Translations under genes and position numbers: made by a program
Assembly (NCBI RefSeq): GCF_046127645.1
Contig: NZ_CP175919.1
DNA length: 64,000 nucleotides
DNA from: Clostridium_F caseinilyticum
GTDB taxonomy: Bacteria > Bacillota > Clostridia > Clostridiales > Clostridiaceae
Strand: one strand, 5' to 3'
Shown here: positions 27,209-36,919 of the stretch, piece after piece
Layout of the letters: the number at the start of each line of letters is the position of its first letter
How positions within the stretch are numbered: the first letter of the stretch is position 1
The notes under the pieces: generated by a model
What the model saw: the letters and a program-made list of their open reading frames with translations, nothing else
Databases searched by the model: none
Told to the model about the DNA's origin: nothing

Positions 27209-28066
27209 ATGAAGTTAATAGCATTAGATTTGGATGGTACTCTATTAAATAATAAAAGTTTAATAAGTAATGAGAATATAGATGCCATTAGATATGCTCA
27301 GAATAAAGGAGTAGAAGTCACAATTTCCACGGGACGTCCTCATTTTGACGTATGCTCTATATGTGAAAAAGCAAATATATCTACACATATAATTGGAAAT
27401 AATGGTGCTTCTATTCATTTTAAGGATAAAAAAAAGCTATATTCTATAGGTATAGATAAAAAAGATGTAAAAGAAATATTATATTGGCTAACGGATAAAA
27501 ACTTTTATTATGAAGTATCTACAAATAAAGCTATTTATACTCCTTTTAATGGAAAAAATATGTTAAAAATAGAAGCAGATAAATTAATTAGCAGCAATCC
27601 AAAATCTATAAATACAAAAGAAATCTACGAATCCTACGAAAAACAATTTATTCAAGCAGGTTTTACTTTCGTGGATAATTATAAAGATATATTGGATAGA
27701 AATGATGATTTTTACAATATACTTGCATTCTCTTTTGATGAAGAAAAAAGAAAAGCTGGTATGCATTACTTTAAAAACTTAAATAAGTTTTCAGTATTCT
27801 CTTCCGGAAACCATAACTTTGAAATAGTAAATAAACATACTTCAAAAGGTGCTTCACTAGAAAGATTAGCTTCTAATTTAAACATCTCTCTAGATGAAAC
27901 TATGGCTTTTGGAGATAACTATAATGATGTATCTATGTTTGAAAAAGTAAAATATAGTATTGCTATGGGAAATGCAGATGAAAATATTAAATCAATATGT
28001 AAACTAGTAACAGATACTAATTATAATAATGGAGTAGCAAAAATGATCTATGAATTTATTGGCTAA
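27209..28066 (+). CDS. Cof-type HAD-IIB phosphatase
   Basis: 285 residues. HAD motif I ALDLDGTLLN (Asp nucleophile at about 8), motif II TISTGRP (about 40), motif III Lys in the KHTSKGASLERL region, and motif IV FGDNYNDVSMF (about 232). The cap domain between motifs II and III makes it type IIB, as in YidA/Cof proteins that dephosphorylate sugar phosphates or flavin-like compounds. Co-transcribed with the DeoR regulator; a phosphosugar detoxification role is inference. Confidence 0.9.
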   Translation: MKLIALDLDGTLLNNKSLISNENIDAIRYAQNKGVEVTISTGRPHFDVCSICEKANISTHIIGNNGASIHFKDKKKLYSIGIDKKDVKEILYWLTDKNFYYEVSTNKAIYTPFNGKNMLKIEADKLISSNPKSINTKEIYESYEKQFIQAGFTFVDNYKDILDRNDDFYNILAFSFDEEKRKAGMHYFKNLNKFSVFSSGNHNFEIVNKHTSKGASLERLASNLNISLDETMAFGDNYNDVSMFEKVKYSIAMGNADENIKSICKLVTDTNYNNGVAKMIYEFIG

Positions 28067-28151
28067 TTCCATAAAATAGTACAAGATATATTAATACTTA
28101 TATCTACATGTATTATATTTTATAAAAAATCCTAAATTGCTTTTTAAATAA

Positions 28152-28262
28152 TCAAATTGCATAATTAAAAGATTTTTAATATGCATACAACATATTGTTT
28201 TTAAACAAGTATATCAATAAAATATATTTATATTTTAAAATGAATTATGCAATTTTTTCAAA
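28152..28262. repeat. Dispersed palindromic repeat, family 1, copy C
   Basis: TCAAATTGCATAATTAAAAG mirrors AATTATGCAATTTTTTCAAA. The centre has ATGCATACAACATATTGTTTTT and AATATATTTATATT. About 110 bp, downstream of the HAD gene. Confidence 0.8.
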
Positions 28263-28312
28263 TATGAAAAATATATTCTCTAATAGATTTATGAATAAAA
28301 ATAATTAATCTC

Positions 28313-28346
28313 TTATGGGCGTAACCTTTTGGGCGTAACCATAAGT
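28313..28346. repeat. Short hairpin with internal tandem GGGCGTAACC
   Basis: CTTATGG and CCATAAG enclose two direct copies of GGGCGTAACC separated by TTTT, locally GC-rich in an AT-rich spacer. It directly precedes the family 2 palindrome at 28356. Confidence 0.5.
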
Positions 28347-28355
28347 TATTAATAT

Positions 28356-28458
28356 GGGGATGTCTTAAAATAATATTAGATTTTATTTTAATATAGTAAA
28401 TATAAATGTATTATTTATATTTACGGTTTTAAAATGAACGTTATTTTGAGATATCCCC
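28356..28458. repeat. Dispersed palindrome, family 2, full copy
   Basis: GGGGATGTCTTAAAATAA pairs with TTATTTTGAGATATCCCC, with an inner stem AGTAAATATAAAT / ATTTATATTTACGG. The right half (TATTATTTATATTTACGG, TTTTAAAAT) recurs at 44704-44746 and 58008-58053. It can act as a bidirectional terminator. Confidence 0.75.
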
Positions 28459-28619
28459 TTTTAATTATATATTTTAAATCTAACCTATCTCTAAGTCTTC
28501 ACTGCTTATTCAATTTTGTAATTTATATTTAATAATATTTACACCCTACCAAATTACTAAGCATAAAATATTATAATTTATAATAAAATCTATCTAATCT
28601 ATCTTTGAGGTGATATTTT

Positions 28620-29078
28620 ATGGAATCTAACATTATTTTATTATCTATATTAGTTGTAGCTATCATAGGTAAAGCTAATTCTGTTGCTCTTGCAAGTTGT
28701 ATGCTCTTACTTATTAAACTTTTGAACATAGAAAAGTCCCTATTCCCGATGATAGAAGAAAAAGGAGTATATTATGGACTAATTTTGATTATTGCTGCCA
28801 TTTTAATTCCTATTGCTAATGGGAAAGTCACATTTGTTGATATTAAAAATACCTTTACTTCTTATCTTGGAATAATTGCATTATTATTATCTCTTTTCAC
28901 CACATATTTAAGCGGTCTTGGACTGCAATATCTTACTGTTAATAAACACGGTGATATTATGCCTGCTATGATTTTAGGCTCAGTACTAGCTGCTTCTTTT
29001 TTAGGTGGTGTTCCTGTAGGACCTTTAATAACCTCTGGAATTCTTGCCTTAGTAATAAAGCTTTTTCATAAGGGATAA
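28620..29078 (+). CDS. DUF441 (UPF0756) membrane protein
   Basis: 152 residues with four to five membrane helices and the conserved ends of DUF441: LVVAIIGKANSVALASCMLL at the N-terminus and GDIMPAMILGSVLAASFLGG with VPVGPLITSGILAL at the C-terminus. ATG preceded by TGAGGTGATATTTT. Widespread in Firmicutes; function unknown. Stands alone. Confidence 0.9.
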   Translation: MESNIILLSILVVAIIGKANSVALASCMLLLIKLLNIEKSLFPMIEEKGVYYGLILIIAAILIPIANGKVTFVDIKNTFTSYLGIIALLLSLFTTYLSGLGLQYLTVNKHGDIMPAMILGSVLAASFLGGVPVGPLITSGILALVIKLFHKG

Positions 29079-29190
29079 TATTTTTAATATTATCCTCCAC
29101 TTTCACATAATATAAAACCCCCCCTAAATTTTTAAAACATACCCCATATTTAACAATTCTATTTAGCTAATTAGCTAAATTATAGCTAAT

Positions 29191-30123
29191 TTATATATAC
29201 ATTCCTATAGGCATTACATGCATAGCTGGTGCTTCTATTTCCGTTATAATACTTTTAGGTGTAACTATATTATTATTTCTGAGTATATCTAAATATGGTT
29301 CTAAAGAATTTAGAAAATCCATATAATAATTATCCATACCTGTTTTATCTAATAAACATATACTTCCTTTATTATGTTCACATCTTAAAACCTTGCCCAA
29401 TATTCTACAAGGGAAATTTGAATTATCATATATGTTATTACTACAAAAACATTTTCTATCTACATTTAATACTGCTTTACATTTGTTCAATTTTGTTACC
29501 ACATTTGCAGAATCATTTATTTCTAAAAATTTTTTTAAAATTTCTAATTGCCTTTCTATGATAGTATAATTAGTAATGGATTTTTCCATATTTGTATTTT
29601 GTAATAGTTTATTTAGCTCCTTAGAATCATAGCATTTTATAATATCTAATAAGTTTGTTACTTCATTACAAGTAGATTCTGATATAATATTCGAATCAAA
29701 TTCAATATATTCTCCTGGAATTAAATTATTATTAATGATGTCCTCATCTGTAACAAACCTTAACATATTTTTATTTATGAGAGCATTTCTTAAATCATAA
29801 AACAAATAAAACTTAGTATAGATTCTTTTTATTGTCAATTCATTTCTATTAACAGCTCTATCGTCTAAATATCCTGAAAAATCATTTACTATATTTTGAG
29901 AAACATCTTCAACTTTATTACGATCTTTATCATTATTAGATATCTTTTTATCTTCTGATCTTTGATTTTTGCGCCCAGTCTGAAGCCTTATAAAGTCACT
30001 CTTATCTCGCACAAACCTTATAGATTTACTTTCTATAAATCCATCTATAACTATAGGATAAACATCTGATAACAACTTTTCATTCAAATAAATAGGCATA
30101 GGCATTAATCCATTCAAATACAA
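29191..30123 (-). CDS. Unrecognised 310-residue protein, possibly DUF6414-like
   Basis: MPMPIYLNEKLLSDVYPIVIDGF near the start resembles the opening of clostridial proteins of the DUF6414 type (a Y-L-N-E motif), but I am not certain. A charged Lys/Asp-rich stretch (about 45-75) follows, then a helical region; a Cys-containing stretch (KCFCSNN ... CRILGKVLRC) lies at about 225-245. It ends in MHVMPIGMY. No membrane helix. The start is ambiguous: TTG 30123, or an internal ATG in GLMPMP six codons on. AGGTG lies about 25 bases before the TTG with a palindrome (AATCTGATT / AATCAGA) between. It lies divergently opposite the germination operon. Confidence 0.6.
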   Translation of the reverse strand: MYLNGLMPMPIYLNEKLLSDVYPIVIDGFIESKSIRFVRDKSDFIRLQTGRKNQRSEDKKISNNDKDRNKVEDVSQNIVNDFSGYLDDRAVNRNELTIKRIYTKFYLFYDLRNALINKNMLRFVTDEDIINNNLIPGEYIEFDSNIISESTCNEVTNLLDIIKCYDSKELNKLLQNTNMEKSITNYTIIERQLEILKKFLEINDSANVVTKLNKCKAVLNVDRKCFCSNNIYDNSNFPCRILGKVLRCEHNKGSICLLDKTGMDNYYMDFLNSLEPYLDILRNNNIVTPKSIITEIEAPAMHVMPIGMYI

Positions 30124-30317
30124 TCTGATTCAATTAATCAGACTTTTCACCTACCTTATATATTAATACTTATTATATCTATATATATTATATATTTCAT
30201 GAAAAAATCATAAATTACTTTTTTATATTGGCAATTAGTAAACATTGCTTCTTATTGTAATTTTTAGTGAATAAGATTTTAAGTTTAAGGAATAATATGA
30301 TAAAAGGAAGTGAGCTT

Positions 30318-31853
30318 ATGAATAATAAACTAAGCAATAAAAATAGTGAAGTATTAAAAGATAGACTTGAACAATACACTTTTAAAAATTCACTAAAAGA
30401 AAATATAGAATTATTTAAAAACACTATACTAACAGATGATGATACTGTTATTTACAGAAAAATAAAAAATAAACATTCCTCCTTAAATTTTTGTTTAGTT
30501 TTCGTTGATGGTATGGTAAATAATAGAATAATAAATGAAAACATAATATGCAAACTTATCAATTGTAAGCTTACTTCAAAATCAAGCAAGCTTATTAACT
30601 ATATAAATGAACAAGTAATAGTAATAGATGATACAAAAGAAACCACTAGCGTAGACACTACAGTAAATTCATTATTATACGGTGATTGTGTTTTATTTAT
30701 AGATGGATTTGATAAAGTATTAGTACTTAATACTAAAGAATGGGAAACAAGATCCATATCTGAACCTACATCAGAAACAATAATAAATGGTCCAAGAGAA
30801 GGTTTCAATGAATCTTTAAATACAAATATGTCTTTAATACGAAGAAAAATCAATTCTCCAAACTTGAAATTTAAAATTAAAGAAATTGGAGTTAGAACCC
30901 GAACTAAAGTTTGCATAACTTATGTAGATGGTATAGTAAATAAAAAAATATTAAATGAACTAGAAAATAGACTTAATAAAATAGATATAGAAGGAGTTTT
31001 TTCTACAGAAATAATAAAAGAATATATAACTGATAGACCCTTATCCTGTTTTAAAACAATAGGAAATACGGAAAGACCAGATATAGTGGCTTCCAAATTA
31101 CTTCAGGGAAGAATAGCCATATTATGTGATGGTTCTCCCACAGCTATCACCCTACCTTTTCTATTTATTGAATATTTTCAAGTAAATGAGGATTATTATC
31201 AAAATTTTGTATACGCCTCCATAAATAGATTAATTAGACTAGTTGCTTTTATACTTACAACATATACTCCTGGGCTTTATATAGCAATAGTAGCCTTTCA
31301 TAAAGAAATGATACCAAGCAAATTAGCTTTAAGTATATATTTATCTAGAGAGGATGTTCCTTTTCCTATTGCAGTGGAAGCTTTAATAATGATTATTGTA
31401 TTTGAAATATTAATAGAAGCGGGAATAAGGTTACCTAAACATATAGGTGCAGCAGTAAGTATTGTAGGTGCTTTAATATTAGGCGAAGCTGCTGTTAGTG
31501 CTAAATTTATAGGTGCTGCCATGGTAATTATAACTGCTATAACAGGTATATGTGAGTTAATACTATATAATATGAAAAGTTCAATTATTATTATAAGGTT
31601 TCTATTTTTAATTTTAGGGTCATGGTTAGGTTTATATGGAATTATTTTAGGGAACATAGGATTAACTATTTATTTAATTTCAATTAAAACTTTTGGGGTA
31701 CCATATATGCTAAAAATTACAGATTTAAATAAGTATAATATAACAGATTCTGGCATAAGAGCCCCCTGGTGGCTCTTAAAATACAGAACAAGATTTATCT
31801 CAAAGGATTCTATAAGAAATGAAAATAACACTAAAAGAAGGAATCTACAATGA
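30318..31853 (+). CDS. Spore germinant receptor subunit A (GerA family)
   Basis: 511 residues from ATG 30318, which has GGAAGTGAG upstream; an in-frame GTG at 30267 lacks a binding site. N-terminal soluble domain (about 1-260), then the conserved GerA segment (DSxxxSRI-type region: TIGNTERPDIVASKLLQGRIAILCDG) and five to six membrane helices (about 300-480), with PFPIAVEALIMIIVFEILIEAG and LPKHIGAAVSIVGALILGEAAV typical. Subunit of the inner-membrane nutrient sensor of the dormant spore. Operon order A, C, small, B. Confidence 0.94.
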   Translation: MNNKLSNKNSEVLKDRLEQYTFKNSLKENIELFKNTILTDDDTVIYRKIKNKHSSLNFCLVFVDGMVNNRIINENIICKLINCKLTSKSSKLINYINEQVIVIDDTKETTSVDTTVNSLLYGDCVLFIDGFDKVLVLNTKEWETRSISEPTSETIINGPREGFNESLNTNMSLIRRKINSPNLKFKIKEIGVRTRTKVCITYVDGIVNKKILNELENRLNKIDIEGVFSTEIIKEYITDRPLSCFKTIGNTERPDIVASKLLQGRIAILCDGSPTAITLPFLFIEYFQVNEDYYQNFVYASINRLIRLVAFILTTYTPGLYIAIVAFHKEMIPSKLALSIYLSREDVPFPIAVEALIMIIVFEILIEAGIRLPKHIGAAVSIVGALILGEAAVSAKFIGAAMVIITAITGICELILYNMKSSIIIIRFLFLILGSWLGLYGIILGNIGLTIYLISIKTFGVPYMLKITDLNKYNITDSGIRAPWWLLKYRTRFISKDSIRNENNTKRRNLQ

Positions 31854-33001
31854 AGAGTTTTATAAATAAAACAATAACTTTATTTATATTAGTATGTTTA
31901 CCTATGACATTATGTGGATGTTGGGATTATACAGAAATGCATGATATAACTTTTGCTGCTGGTATATGTATTGATAAAGATAATTTTACTAATGAATACA
32001 TACTTACAATAGAGACCTTAAAAACTTCTACAAATGGTGAAAAAATAAACTCAGATATAATCCAAAGTAGAGGTAAAACTTTGCATACTGCACTTAGAGA
32101 TGCTATCAAAGAAACAGGAAAACAAATTCAGGTATCTCATATGAAGGCAGTTGTGGTAAGTCAAGACATTGCAAAAGATGGTATAGGATCTGTTATTGAC
32201 CTAATGAACAGAGATATGGAAGTAAGGAATGATATGTGGATTTTAGTCTCCCAAATGAATACTGCTTCAGAAATATTTATTAAAGGAAAAGAAAATGATG
32301 AAATACTTTCTTATAGATTATCTGATACCGTTTCAAATTATAATAAAATAGGAAAATACACTTCAACAGAAGCCTTTAAACTTTTAGATAATATAACTAC
32401 TAAAGGTAGATCTGCTACAGTTCCTATGGTGAAGTTATCTAATAATAAAAATAAATCAGATATAGAAGTTTGTAATGTGGCTGTATTTAGAGGTGATCAT
32501 ATGGTAGGTAAATTAACAGAAAATGAAAGTATGATGTTACAACTTTTAAAAGAAAAAAATCCAAAGTTTTTATTACCAATATCACTATCAAATAATATAA
32601 ATATAAGCCTAGAATTAATAGATGTCCATAGAAAAACAAATATAAAAACAAGTGATGGAAAAATATCTATGGATCTATATTTAAATATAGATACATCCTT
32701 GTCGGAATTATCTGAAACTAAAATTAATTTTGTTTCCAAACCCCAAAGAAATCAGCTAAAAAAGCAGTCAGAAAAATATATAAAAAATCAAGCAGATGAA
32801 TTAATTCAAAGTCTTCAAAACAAATATAAAACTGATGCAATAGGAACTGGTCAAATATTAAGTAAAAAGAAGCCTGATGAGTGGAAAAAAGTTTCAGATA
32901 ATTGGAATAATACCTTCCAATCTATAAGCATTAATGTATTTCCAAATATAAATATAAAATATAGTGGAGCAATTAATAAAAACGTGAAAGTGGCTGATTA
33001 A
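31850..33001 (+). CDS. Spore germinant receptor lipoprotein subunit C (GerC family)
   Basis: 383 residues. Lipoprotein signal with lipobox LCGC (Cys at about 23) followed by WDYTEM, the classic GerC start. Further GerC markers: AAGICIDKD, SHMKAVVVSQDIAKDG and GTGQILSKKKPDEWKKVSDNWNN-like sequence near the C-terminus (G-x-G-x-x-x-x-x-x-P-x-x-W). It overlaps subunit A by four bases. Confidence 0.94.
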   Translation: MKSFINKTITLFILVCLPMTLCGCWDYTEMHDITFAAGICIDKDNFTNEYILTIETLKTSTNGEKINSDIIQSRGKTLHTALRDAIKETGKQIQVSHMKAVVVSQDIAKDGIGSVIDLMNRDMEVRNDMWILVSQMNTASEIFIKGKENDEILSYRLSDTVSNYNKIGKYTSTEAFKLLDNITTKGRSATVPMVKLSNNKNKSDIEVCNVAVFRGDHMVGKLTENESMMLQLLKEKNPKFLLPISLSNNINISLELIDVHRKTNIKTSDGKISMDLYLNIDTSLSELSETKINFVSKPQRNQLKKQSEKYIKNQADELIQSLQNKYKTDAIGTGQILSKKKPDEWKKVSDNWNNTFQSISINVFPNINIKYSGAINKNVKVAD

Positions 33002-33002
33002 T

Positions 33003-33227
33003 ATGATACTTTTAGTATTTATATTTTATGGTTTATTTATGACCTATGACATATTATATTTACTCAACAATAATTTTAAAAAAGAGATTCCAATTTATAT
33101 TATTATAATGTCCATAAGTGTTATCATTAGTTCCTTAGTAGCTTTGAATATCAGTATTCCTAGTCCCATGATATACTTTGAAAGCTTTTTTGAATGGGTT
33201 AAAGACATTTTAGGAGGAATTTTATGA
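33003..33227 (+). CDS. Small two-helix membrane protein in germination operon (D-subunit-like)
   Basis: 74 residues with two membrane helices (about 2-20 and 31-52) and an amphipathic C-terminus (FESFFEWVKDILGGIL). It begins one base after gerC and overlaps the permease gene by four bases, so it is translationally embedded in the operon. Small two-helix proteins of this sort are known as D-type subunits of some Bacillus germinant receptors; assignment here is by size, topology and position. Confidence 0.75.
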   Translation: MILLVFIFYGLFMTYDILYLLNNNFKKEIPIYIIIMSISVIISSLVALNISIPSPMIYFESFFEWVKDILGGIL

Positions 33228-34315
33228 AAAGAGAAGCAATATCTCAAAAACAAATGCAATTACTCATTTTTAGTTACCCTCTAGGATCATATTTATTATT
33301 CAACATAGGATCAGAAGTAAAACAAGATGCTTGGATAGCTTCGATTATAGGTATAATTCTAAGTATTCCCATATTCGCTATGTATGGGAGACTTATGGAT
33401 TTATACCCTGGTAAAAATATATTTGATATATTAGACATAACCTTTGGAAAAATATTGGGGAAAACATTACAAGTTATATTTGTTCTTCATATTATTTTTA
33501 CCAGTTCATATACCTTAAACAATCTTATGGATTTTATAAAATTATCAGCTCTTTGGGATACACCTAAATTTGTTCCTATATTATTTATAGGAATTTTGAT
33601 GTTGTGGATAGTAAATGAAGGCATCGAAGTTATATATAATTATGCTAAATTCAATATGAGATTTATAATAGTATTTTTAATTTTAGCTTGGCTACTATTG
33701 CTTCCTCAAATGGAGTTTTCCAGATTACAACCAATTTTATATAATGATTTTAGCAAAATATTTAAGGAAGGCATCATACTAAGTATATATCCTTTTATGG
33801 AGCTATTTGTATTTCTATCATTTTTTGATACTGTAAAATATAATACTAATGTTAAAAATATATTTATTAAACCAATACTTTTAGTAGCAATTTGTATTAC
33901 AATCATAACTACTACCAATATAATGGTATTAGGACCTGAAGCATACTCAATTTTTTATTATCCAGGTTATGAAACTATGAAAAGAATGCATTTAAGAGGT
34001 GAATATCAAAGGCTAGAAATAATAGTTTTAATAGTCTTTACAATAATACGTTTTTTAGAAGTAAGTTACTGTTTATTAGGGGCTTCTAAAGGAGTTCAAA
34101 AAATTTTTAATTTAAAGGATTATAGACATATCTTAACCCCTGTAGTTTTTTTATTATTGAATTTTTCTTATATAATGTTTAATAGTATAATGAACAGTAT
34201 GTATATTGTAAAAAATTTATGGTCTTATTATGGACTCCTAATAGAAGTGATACTTCCTATAATAATTTTTATAGTAGCAATTATAAAGAAAAAGTCATAT
34301 AAAGAAACTACCTAA
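33224..34315 (+). CDS. Spore germinant receptor permease-like subunit B (GerAB/GerKB family)
   Basis: 363 residues, ten predicted membrane helices, amino-acid-permease fold. ISQKQMQLLIFSYPLGSYLL near the start and PGKNIFDILDITFGKILGK near 65 are typical endospore-germination permease motifs. Last gene of the operon, start overlapping the small D-like gene. It probably holds the germinant-binding pocket; the ligand cannot be read from sequence. Confidence 0.93.
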   Translation: MKREAISQKQMQLLIFSYPLGSYLLFNIGSEVKQDAWIASIIGIILSIPIFAMYGRLMDLYPGKNIFDILDITFGKILGKTLQVIFVLHIIFTSSYTLNNLMDFIKLSALWDTPKFVPILFIGILMLWIVNEGIEVIYNYAKFNMRFIIVFLILAWLLLLPQMEFSRLQPILYNDFSKIFKEGIILSIYPFMELFVFLSFFDTVKYNTNVKNIFIKPILLVAICITIITTTNIMVLGPEAYSIFYYPGYETMKRMHLRGEYQRLEIIVLIVFTIIRFLEVSYCLLGASKGVQKIFNLKDYRHILTPVVFLLLNFSYIMFNSIMNSMYIVKNLWSYYGLLIEVILPIIIFIVAIIKKKSYKETT

Positions 34316-34372
34316 CATTATATGAATTCTGTATTATATAAATTTTATACTTAAACTTTATTTAAGCACACA

Positions 34373-34470
34373 AGTCTTCAACATATTTTTAATCAGTATG
34401 CCATAATTAATAAAAAAATAATCAATTTTTACATATCATATTTATCTATAGTATTAATATGCCGAAGACT
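34373..34470. terminator. Long imperfect hairpin between convergent germination and MFS genes
   Basis: AGTCTTC at 34373 pairs with GAAGACT at 34464-34470, with further pairing of CATATT / AATATG. It lies between convergent stops and probably ends one or both transcripts. Confidence 0.4.
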
Positions 34471-34546
34471 CGTTTATAATGAATTACTTTTTCTCCTTTT
34501 TAGATATAAAACTTCTACGATGAAATAATAGTTTTTTAAAATTTAT

Positions 34547-35773
34547 TTAACTATTTTTATTACTAAAAGCTATGTCCTGTATTTCAACCCTTTTAGTTTT
34601 AAATGTTAATCCGATAATAGCTGCTATAATCATTAATACTGATGCTACTATATATGCAGAATTATAATTTCCTGTAGTATCAAAAATAGCTGCTGCTGTC
34701 ATAGGACCTATAATTCCACCAATTCCCCACCCTGTATAAATTAATCCATAGTTAATTCCAAAATTCTTTACCCCATATCTATCTGTAGCTGCAGCAGGAA
34801 ATATTGCAAATCCTGCACCATAACATAAACCTGCTATAGCGACTCCTACTGATAAGAGTCCTACATTAGAATATTTAGTGAATACAAACATATTTATTCC
34901 TTGCAAAATGAATATTAATTTCATAAGATTTATTCTATCCATTTTATCTGACAAAGTACCTCCTAGAACTCTACCCAAGGTATTAAATATAGCTATCAAA
35001 ATAACTAATATAAATCCTCCTTGCCAATTCACCTGAATTTTCGCAATATTCGATATATGACCTATTATCATGAGCCCTGCTGAAGATGAAAATGCTAACA
35101 TCAGCCAAAGCTTATAAAAGTCTGCAGTTTTTATCATCTCTTGCCATGTACAATCATTTGATGATTGTATATCTTTTTTAGTCTTTAAATTAATATTTTT
35201 ATGTACAAAATCCTTTGGTGGATTTTCTAGAAATTGTGCTAAAATTACTGACAAAATTAAAGCACCTACTCCTATGTATATAAAGGTTTTGGATAAGCCA
35301 ATAGTTTTTATTAAATAATTTGCTAAAGGCGAGTAAAATGCTGATGATAAACCAATTCCAGCTACCACTATTCCTGTAACCATTCCCTTTTTTTCATGTG
35401 GAAACCATTTTACAACCGGTGGTGTAGTGGAAGCATTTATAGTACCTATACCCGCTCCTGCTATTATTCCCATAGTTATAACCATTATATTAGGTTCTGT
35501 AAATATTCCTGAAAGAATAAGCCCTAATCCCATTAATATTCCACCTAGGGTTACTGTAAGTTTTGGACCTTTCATATCTTGAACTTTTCCAAATACAACC
35601 ATAGCTATCACAAAAGATACTGTTATCATTGTATAAGGAAGAGACGCCTGTTTACTTGTCCAGTTAAGATCATTAATTAATGACTTACTTATAACACTCC
35701 ATATGTAAATTAAGCCTGCAATAAAGTTTGTCGACGTTGCTGCTAATAGCACCTTATAAGATTTTTTATTCAT
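34547..35773 (-). CDS. OFA-family MFS transporter (oxalate/formate antiporter-like)
   Basis: 408 residues, twelve membrane helices. AGLIYIWSVISKSL near 20, FGKVQDMKGPKLTVTLGG in loop 2-3, GAGIGTINASTTPPVVKWFP (OFA signature region) and GRVLGGTLSDKMDRINLMK in loop 8-9 identify the family. Substrate is probably a small carboxylate; relatives vary, so it is not assigned. ATG 35773 behind AAGGGGGACT. Monocistronic. Confidence 0.88.
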   Translation of the reverse strand: MNKKSYKVLLAATSTNFIAGLIYIWSVISKSLINDLNWTSKQASLPYTMITVSFVIAMVVFGKVQDMKGPKLTVTLGGILMGLGLILSGIFTEPNIMVITMGIIAGAGIGTINASTTPPVVKWFPHEKKGMVTGIVVAGIGLSSAFYSPLANYLIKTIGLSKTFIYIGVGALILSVILAQFLENPPKDFVHKNINLKTKKDIQSSNDCTWQEMIKTADFYKLWLMLAFSSSAGLMIIGHISNIAKIQVNWQGGFILVILIAIFNTLGRVLGGTLSDKMDRINLMKLIFILQGINMFVFTKYSNVGLLSVGVAIAGLCYGAGFAIFPAAATDRYGVKNFGINYGLIYTGWGIGGIIGPMTAAAIFDTTGNYNSAYIVASVLMIIAAIIGLTFKTKRVEIQDIAFSNKNS

Positions 35774-36168
35774 TTTTAGTCCCCCTTCTGTAAACCTTTT
35801 AATTTCATGTTGTTCTTAATTATATCATCTAAAAATCCTCCCTACAATACACATATTTGCTGGTTTTTAAAAACTCTTATCTCTTTTTTTGTTAAGAAAT
35901 TTGTAAGAAATATAATACCTCCTTTGTTAAAAAGTTACTATATAATGAAATCATACAAGATAGGATAATTCTTTTAAACTTATTTAATCATGAAAAATTC
36001 CTAAAAATTTTTAATTAAAGGAAATATGATTTTCATACTAAATATTAATTATACTAAACTTTTTAAATAAGAAAGTTAAGAATAATCCTTCTCTTATATT
36101 AATTATATAAAACAATTATTAATTTAAATTGATTGTTTTTAGAAATAATAAAGTTAGGTTCCACAACC

Positions 36169-36197
36169 TATTTAGGAGGTAATAAAAATGGTATAAT
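36169..36197 (+). promoter_or_regulatory. Candidate extended -10 promoter of the two-component operon
   Basis: TGGTATAAT (36189-36197) is an extended -10 element 30 bases before the response regulator ATG; the -35 region is weak. Just upstream lie an inverted repeat AGGTTCCACAACCT (36156-36169) and an AGGAGGT followed by ATG GTA TAA that makes no protein. The inverted repeat may bind the regulator. Confidence 0.4.
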
Positions 36198-36226
36198 CTA
36201 TTTGGTAAAGAAAGGATGGGACAAGT

Positions 36227-36919
36227 ATGATTGAATATAAAGTTTTAATAGTGGATGATGAAGATGAAATAAGGAATGCTATAGAAATTTATTTAAAAAA
36301 TGAAAGTATAACTGTTTTTACGGCTAAAGACGGAATAGATGCCTTAATGCTCTTAGAAGAACAAGAGGTACATCTTATTATAATGGATATTATGATGCCT
36401 AAAATGGATGGTATTAAAGCTACCTTTAAAATTAGGGAAAATAAAAATATTCCTATAATAATGCTTTCAGCTAAATCAGAAGATACAGATAAAATATTAG
36501 GTCTTAACATAGGAGCAGATGATTATATTACAAAACCCTTTAATATGTTAGAACTAGTGGCCAGAGTAAAATCTCAACTTAGAAGATATGTAAACTTAGG
36601 AAACTACAAAGAAACTGAGGATAAGGTTGTGGCAGGATCTCTTATATTAGATAAGAAAAGAAAAATAGTATCTGTAGATGAAAAAGAAGTAAGGCTTACT
36701 CCTATTGAATATAAAATACTAGAACTTTTAATAGAAAACAAAGGAAGAGTTTTTTCTATTGAACAAATATACGAAAAAGCTTGGAAGGAACCCTATTATA
36801 ATGGTGAAAACACTGTGGCTGTACATATAAGAAGAATAAGAGAAAAAATTGAAATTGATCCTAGAGAACCTAGGTACTTGAAGGTGGTGTGGGGGATTGG
36901 TTACAAAATCCAAGAATAA
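36227..36919 (+). CDS. OmpR/VanR-family response regulator
   Basis: 230 residues. Receiver domain: acidic pocket DDED near 11, phosphoacceptor Asp54 in LIIMDIMMPKMDG, and Lys in DDYITKPF (about 104). Winged-helix output domain (about 135-228) with LTPIEYKILELLIENKG, SIEQIYEKAW and VAVHIRRIREKI. It overlaps the kinase gene by 23 bases, so the two form an operon. The output domain is VanR-like. The regulon is unknown. Confidence 0.94.
   Translation: MIEYKVLIVDDEDEIRNAIEIYLKNESITVFTAKDGIDALMLLEEQEVHLIIMDIMMPKMDGIKATFKIRENKNIPIIMLSAKSEDTDKILGLNIGADDYITKPFNMLELVARVKSQLRRYVNLGNYKETEDKVVAGSLILDKKRKIVSVDEKEVRLTPIEYKILELLIENKGRVFSIEQIYEKAWKEPYYNGENTVAVHIRRIREKIEIDPREPRYLKVVWGIGYKIQE

Noticed and set aside
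31298..31657. 119-codon minus-strand frame opposite gerA
   Set aside because: Antisense shadow made of hydrophobic codons complementary to membrane helices.
36189..36197. AGGAGGT followed by ATG GTA TAA upstream of the response regulator
   Set aside because: The two-codon frame is not a gene; the same bases read better as an extended -10 promoter.
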